Source: JANOYJ01 sp031373225
GTDB lineage: Bacteria; Pseudomonadota; Alphaproteobacteria; Rhizobiales; Rhizobiaceae
DNA length: 9,313 bases
Assembly: GCA_031373225.1 (NCBI GenBank)
Contig: JANMMM010000210.1
Coordinates: 1-9,313 of the forward strand
Direction of reading: 5' to 3'
This document shows positions 6,931 through 9,313 of this stretch, in pieces. The notes below the pieces were generated by a model, which saw nothing but the letters and a program-made list of their open reading frames with translations, was not told the origin of the DNA and searched no databases. The position numbers and the translations under genes were made by a program. Each line of letters begins with the position of its first letter. Position 1 is the stretch's first letter.

Positions 6931-7130
6931 TCCATCCATAGAAATAGCAGTCCAAGCGCAATGTACGGCGCTGAGCGGCAATTATGTTGCCATTCTGCAT
7001 CGGGCGATCACATTTGCGTGCTCCACCTTGAGGCAGACAAGGCAAATGAGGTAATTACGGCAACATTGCGCCGCAATTTGGCGTGACGTGTCGAAGCCCA
7101 AGATTCGACCCAGTTGGAAATAGAACAATC
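6931..7130. other. 200-base leader between secG and the first L,D-transpeptidase, with four inverted repeats
   Basis: No gene is visible. Four short inverted repeats are present: AGCGC 6955-6959 with GCGCT 6968-6972; GGCAA 6977-6981 with TTGCC 6987-6991; ATTGCG 7065-7070 with CGCAAT 7072-7077 (one base between them); and GTCGAA 7090-7095 with TTCGAC 7104-7109. The first two, soon after the secG stop, could form tandem hairpins ending the secG transcript, but no T-run follows. The last two lie just before the transpeptidase and could be regulator sites or leader structure. I could not place a convincing promoter. Confidence 0.35.
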
Positions 7131-8054
7131 ATGATTTCTCGACGCCTTCTCCTGTCAGGTTTCGCAACACTTGCCCTGACAGCGCAATCACATGCCGGAC
7201 TGTTCGGGTTCAAAACCAGAGCTGAGCGCGAGGCTGAGGCCGCTGCGGACGCCGCTGATCTCAAAGCGCTCAAGAGGAGCCTGCGCCTCGCCAAGAAGCG
7301 CGGCAAGAAATTGTCGGCGGATGATCTTGCGCGGCTCGACGCGTTGAAACGCAAAGAGGCGGAGCGGCTGGGTCTGGCAAAGAACGCGCAGGTCAAGAAT
7401 GACGGGCCCAAAATTCAGCGCGTCAGCCGCAGGGAGCTGGCAAGGATTCAAGAAGAAGACCGCTTGGAGGAGATCCAGAAGCGCGAACTGAAAATACTCA
7501 AGCTCAAGCCAAAGACGGAAGTCGCGGACGTTGCAAAGGCGTCACCCAAGAAAGTTGTCAAGAAGATTGGCAAGAAGACCTATACGATTGACGCCAAGTT
7601 TGAACCTCAGGAAGTCGCTTACAGCGGTTTCACCCCCGGCTCGATTGTCATCGATTCCCAGCAGAAGTTTCTGTACTTGATTGAAACTCCCTTTTCTGCC
7701 CGCCGCTACGGTGTGGCCGTCGGAAAGGAAGGGCTGGATTTTCATGGCTCCGTCACGGTCGGCGACAAGCAGGAGTGGCCGCGCTGGATCCCGACAAAGG
7801 AAATGATCGAGCGCTCGCCTGAAAAATACGCTCAATATGCCGAAGGCATGGATGGCGGGCCGAACAACCCGCTCGGCGCGCGCGCAATCTACCTGTATGA
7901 AGGCCAGAAGGACACATATCTGCGCATTCACGGCACCACACAGCCTTGGACCATCGGCACCGCCGCGTCAAACGGCTGTTTCCGGATGGTCAATGAGCAT
8001 GTGATTGACCTGTTCTCGCGTGTGGATATCGGCACGAAAGTGACCGTGCTCTGA
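7131..8054 (+). CDS. Exported L,D-transpeptidase (YkuD domain), first paralogue
   Basis: YkuD-fold enzymes use a catalytic cysteine in the periplasm to form 3-3 peptidoglycan cross-links or to attach proteins to the wall; which of these this one does cannot be read from sequence. The 307-residue protein has an N-terminal signal (SRRLLLSG at 3-10, then a hydrophobic stretch, likely cleavage after SHA at 22); the SRR start resembles a Tat signal. Residues about 28-150 are very rich in Lys, Arg, Glu and Ala, probably helical or coiled and basic. The catalytic domain spans about 169-307, with His267 in RIHGTTQPW and Cys283 in SNGCFRM. No LysM or other wall-binding domain is seen. The ATG at 7131 is chosen because it places the signal at the very start; the frame is open to 7083, but those residues would precede the signal. 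The ribosome site is weak (GGAAAT, 7116-7121). Confidence 0.92.
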   Translation: MISRRLLLSGFATLALTAQSHAGLFGFKTRAEREAEAAADAADLKALKRSLRLAKKRGKKLSADDLARLDALKRKEAERLGLAKNAQVKNDGPKIQRVSRRELARIQEEDRLEEIQKRELKILKLKPKTEVADVAKASPKKVVKKIGKKTYTIDAKFEPQEVAYSGFTPGSIVIDSQQKFLYLIETPFSARRYGVAVGKEGLDFHGSVTVGDKQEWPRWIPTKEMIERSPEKYAQYAEGMDGGPNNPLGARAIYLYEGQKDTYLRIHGTTQPWTIGTAASNGCFRMVNEHVIDLFSRVDIGTKVTVL

Positions 8055-8060
8055 GGCGAC

Positions 8061-8098
8061 ACCGGAAGCAGGCTGTCACTTAGCGGCCTTTGTCCGGT
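8061..8098 (+). terminator. Two-part stem-loop between the first L,D-transpeptidase and the SRPBCC gene
   Basis: ACCGGA at 8061-8066 pairs with TCCGGT at 8093-8098. Inside it AGGC (8070-8073) pairs with GCCT (8086-8089), leaving a 3-by-3 internal loop and a 12-base apical loop. It starts 6 bases after the transpeptidase stop and ends 17 bases before the next ATG. No T-run follows, so it may be a weak terminator or an mRNA-stability element that sets different levels of the two genes. Its type is uncertain. Confidence 0.35.
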
Positions 8099-8115
8099 TC
8101 AAGAGAGGCAACGGT

Positions 8116-8595
8116 ATGCCCTCCAATGTTTTTCGATTCGATGAAAGCTGGGTAATTCCAGACGCAAGTGTTGCGGACGTGTATGCGGTTCTCTCGCAGG
8201 GAGAGCTGCTGCCGCGCTGGTGGAAGGGCGTCTATCTGGAAGTGAAGCGGCTTGGTCCGGCTGGTGCGCCCAAGGTTGGCGACAGATTGCAGGCGAGGGC
8301 GCGGGGATTTCTTCCCTACGAACTGAAATTCGTTCTGGAGGCGACCGCGCTTGAGCCTGACCGGCGCGTGGAGGTGAGGACCATCGGGGATTTCGAGGGA
8401 CTGTGGAGCGCCGAGCTCAGCCAGCGGCCTGATTGCGTTCATGTCGCCATTGTCTGGCAGGTCACGGTGCTGCGTCCAATTCTGAAGCTCCTGTCTCCCA
8501 TTCTTCGGCCGGCCTTCGCGTGGAACCACCGCTGGACAACGCCGCGCGGAGAAAAGGGGCTGCGCGCGTATCTGGCGCTTCAAAAAAACAAATAG
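8116..8595 (+). CDS. SRPBCC-fold protein (polyketide cyclase/dehydrase-like)
   Basis: A 159-residue cytoplasmic-looking protein without signal peptide. The start (FRFDESWVIPDASVADVYAVLSQGELLPRWWKGV, residues 6-39) has the pattern of the START/SRPBCC superfamily: a first strand, then a helix beginning ASVADVYAVL and a tryptophan-rich LPRWWKG at 32-38. Alternating strands follow (VGDRLQARARG, ELKFVLEATALEPDRRVEVR), and the C-terminal helical part has ILKLLSPILRPAFAWNHRW at about 122-140. Such proteins bind small hydrophobic ligands or lipids; the ligand is unknown here. AGAGG (8104-8108), 7 bases before the ATG, supports the start. It sits between two paralogous L,D-transpeptidases on the same strand, 61 bases after the first and 89 before the second, so a link to the envelope is possible but unproven. 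Confidence 0.75.
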   Translation: MPSNVFRFDESWVIPDASVADVYAVLSQGELLPRWWKGVYLEVKRLGPAGAPKVGDRLQARARGFLPYELKFVLEATALEPDRRVEVRTIGDFEGLWSAELSQRPDCVHVAIVWQVTVLRPILKLLSPILRPAFAWNHRWTTPRGEKGLRAYLALQKNK

Positions 8596-8609
8596 AGTCC
8601 GCGCAATTC

Positions 8610-8624
8610 ACTTGGCAAACAAGT
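8610..8624 (+). repeat. Small inverted repeat after the SRPBCC gene
   Basis: ACTTG at 8610-8614 and CAAGT at 8620-8624 enclose five bases, starting 14 bases after the SRPBCC stop. The stem is short and AT-leaning and is not followed by a T-run. It is a poor terminator candidate and is noted only because it lies between two genes that may be transcribed separately. Confidence 0.2.
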
Positions 8625-8638
8625 AACGGTTCGCTAAT

Positions 8639-8667
8639 TTGACATGACTAGTGTGGGGCTTTCTTAC
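8639..8667 (+). promoter_or_regulatory. Candidate promoter for the second L,D-transpeptidase
   Basis: TTGACA at 8639-8644 is a perfect -35 consensus. After 17 bases comes TCTTAC (8662-8667), a weak -10 that keeps positions 1, 3 and 5 of TATAAT. The pair ends 17 bases before the ATG at 8685, leaving a very short leader. If real, the second transpeptidase can be expressed independently of the genes before it. Confidence 0.35.
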
Positions 8668-8684
8668 CGGGCTTGGGGGTTGGA

Positions 8685-9313
8685 ATGCTGTCGCGGCGTT
8701 TGGTGATTATAGGTTTGTCGCTCACTGCGGCAGAGGTGCTGCCGCGCGTGAGCCGGGCTGGGCCGATGCTGCAGGGGCTTCCCGGTGTGGATCAGGTGGT
8801 TGACCGCCCGTCTGTGACAGTACGCCTGCCAATTCAGAAGCCAAAAAATGCCACGGCCAATGTGAAGTCCATCAAGAAGGCGAAGAAATCGTCGAAGAAG
8901 CCGTTTGTCATAGATCCGTTATACGCCCCACAGGACGTTGATTTTTATACGCTTTTTGTTCCGGGCACCATTGTGGTCAATTCCAGTCAGAAACTGCTCT
9001 ATCTGGTGCAGCCCGGAAACAGAGCGCGGCGCTATGGCGTGGCGATTGGCTCGGAAGGGTTGGGCTGGACGGGGATTGCCAAGATCAAGGGCAAGGTCGA
9101 ATGGCCTAGCTGGAAGCCGACGCCCGACATGCTCAAGCGCAGCCCGGAAAAATACCTGCGCTACAAGGACGGAATGGAAGGCGGTCCGGGCAACCCGCTC
9201 GGCGCGCGCGCCATGTATCTGTATCAGGGCAAGCGCGACACCCAGATCCGCATCCATGGAACAACGCAGCCCTGGACCATCGGACAGGCGGCCTCCAACG
9301 GCTGCTTCCGCAT
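8685..9313 (+). CDS. Exported L,D-transpeptidase (YkuD domain), second paralogue (3' end cut by window edge)
   Basis: The frame is open for 209 codons from the ATG at 8685 to the window end. The N-terminus has SRRLVIIGL at 3-11 and a hydrophobic stretch, with possible cleavage after SRA at 25, a Sec- or Tat-type export signal. A short basic linker with Lys runs (KSIKKAKKSSKKP, 61-73) precedes the catalytic domain, which starts near residue 93. His191 in RIHGTTQPW and Cys207 in SNGCFR have the same 16-residue spacing as in the first paralogue. By ungapped hand alignment 75 of 117 residues are identical to the first copy, and similarity also continues upstream (KKPFVIDPLYAPQDV against KKTYTIDAKFEPQEV). 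About 24 residues are missing by comparison. The linker is much shorter than the roughly 120-residue charged region of its partner. GGGGGTTGG just before the ATG may act as the ribosome site. Confidence 0.9.
   Translation, partial: MLSRRLVIIGLSLTAAEVLPRVSRAGPMLQGLPGVDQVVDRPSVTVRLPIQKPKNATANVKSIKKAKKSSKKPFVIDPLYAPQDVDFYTLFVPGTIVVNSSQKLLYLVQPGNRARRYGVAIGSEGLGWTGIAKIKGKVEWPSWKPTPDMLKRSPEKYLRYKDGMEGGPGNPLGARAMYLYQGKRDTQIRIHGTTQPWTIGQAASNGCFR

Noticed and set aside
7083..7130. Upstream extension of the first L,D-transpeptidase
   Set aside because: It would put 16 residues before the signal peptide and includes part of an inverted repeat; the start at 7131 is more sensible.
1..9313. Mobile elements, CRISPR arrays, tRNA or rRNA genes, phage or toxin-antitoxin systems
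   Set aside because: I looked for transposase or integrase motifs, regularly spaced repeats, tRNA-like folds and small paired genes and saw none; nearly all the sequence is explained by the genes listed.

Overview
The window looks like chromosomal DNA of an alphaproteobacterium. The main reason is the gene order: a divergent pair with tpiA-secG on one side and a PpiD-type chaperone followed by trpD-trpC-moaC on the other is, from general knowledge, a conserved alphaproteobacterial neighbourhood. The DNA is moderately GC-rich by eye, and the intergenic gaps are short. I cannot name a genus. I see no insertion sequence, integrase, tRNA, rRNA or CRISPR array, and no gap without a gene reaches 300 bases.

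Left part (1-5363), all on the minus strand, so transcribed right to left: a PpiD-like periplasmic peptidyl-prolyl isomerase, trpD, trpC, moaC and then, after a 105-base gap, a PLP-dependent decarboxylase of the histidine/serine decarboxylase family that runs off the left edge. ppiD/trpD are 2 bases apart, trpD/trpC overlap by 8 and trpC/moaC by 4, so these four genes form a tight, probably translationally coupled operon. It joins envelope protein folding, two middle steps of tryptophan synthesis and the first part of molybdenum cofactor synthesis. trpE and trpG are absent here. The decarboxylase occupies the place where moeA often follows moaC.

Centre (5364-6930): a divergent promoter region with a 6-8-6 inverted repeat separates ppiD from tpiA (triosephosphate isomerase). 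A possible terminator hairpin follows tpiA, and then comes secG, a translocon subunit with a long Ala/Pro-rich tail.

Right part (6931-9313), plus strand: two paralogous L,D-transpeptidases (YkuD fold) flank a small SRPBCC-fold protein. The second transpeptidase is cut by the window edge just after its catalytic cysteine. Over the shared 117-residue catalytic stretch the two are about 64% identical by ungapped hand count, and both begin with a twin-arginine-like signal. They probably act on peptidoglycan in the periplasm. pyrG, which often follows secG in this lineage, is not present.

Most genes here are well-known housekeeping families. I found no convincing undescribed system. The points most worth a second look are the decarboxylase at the end of the trp-moaC operon, the transpeptidase-SRPBCC-transpeptidase cluster, and the inverted repeats upstream of the first transpeptidase.
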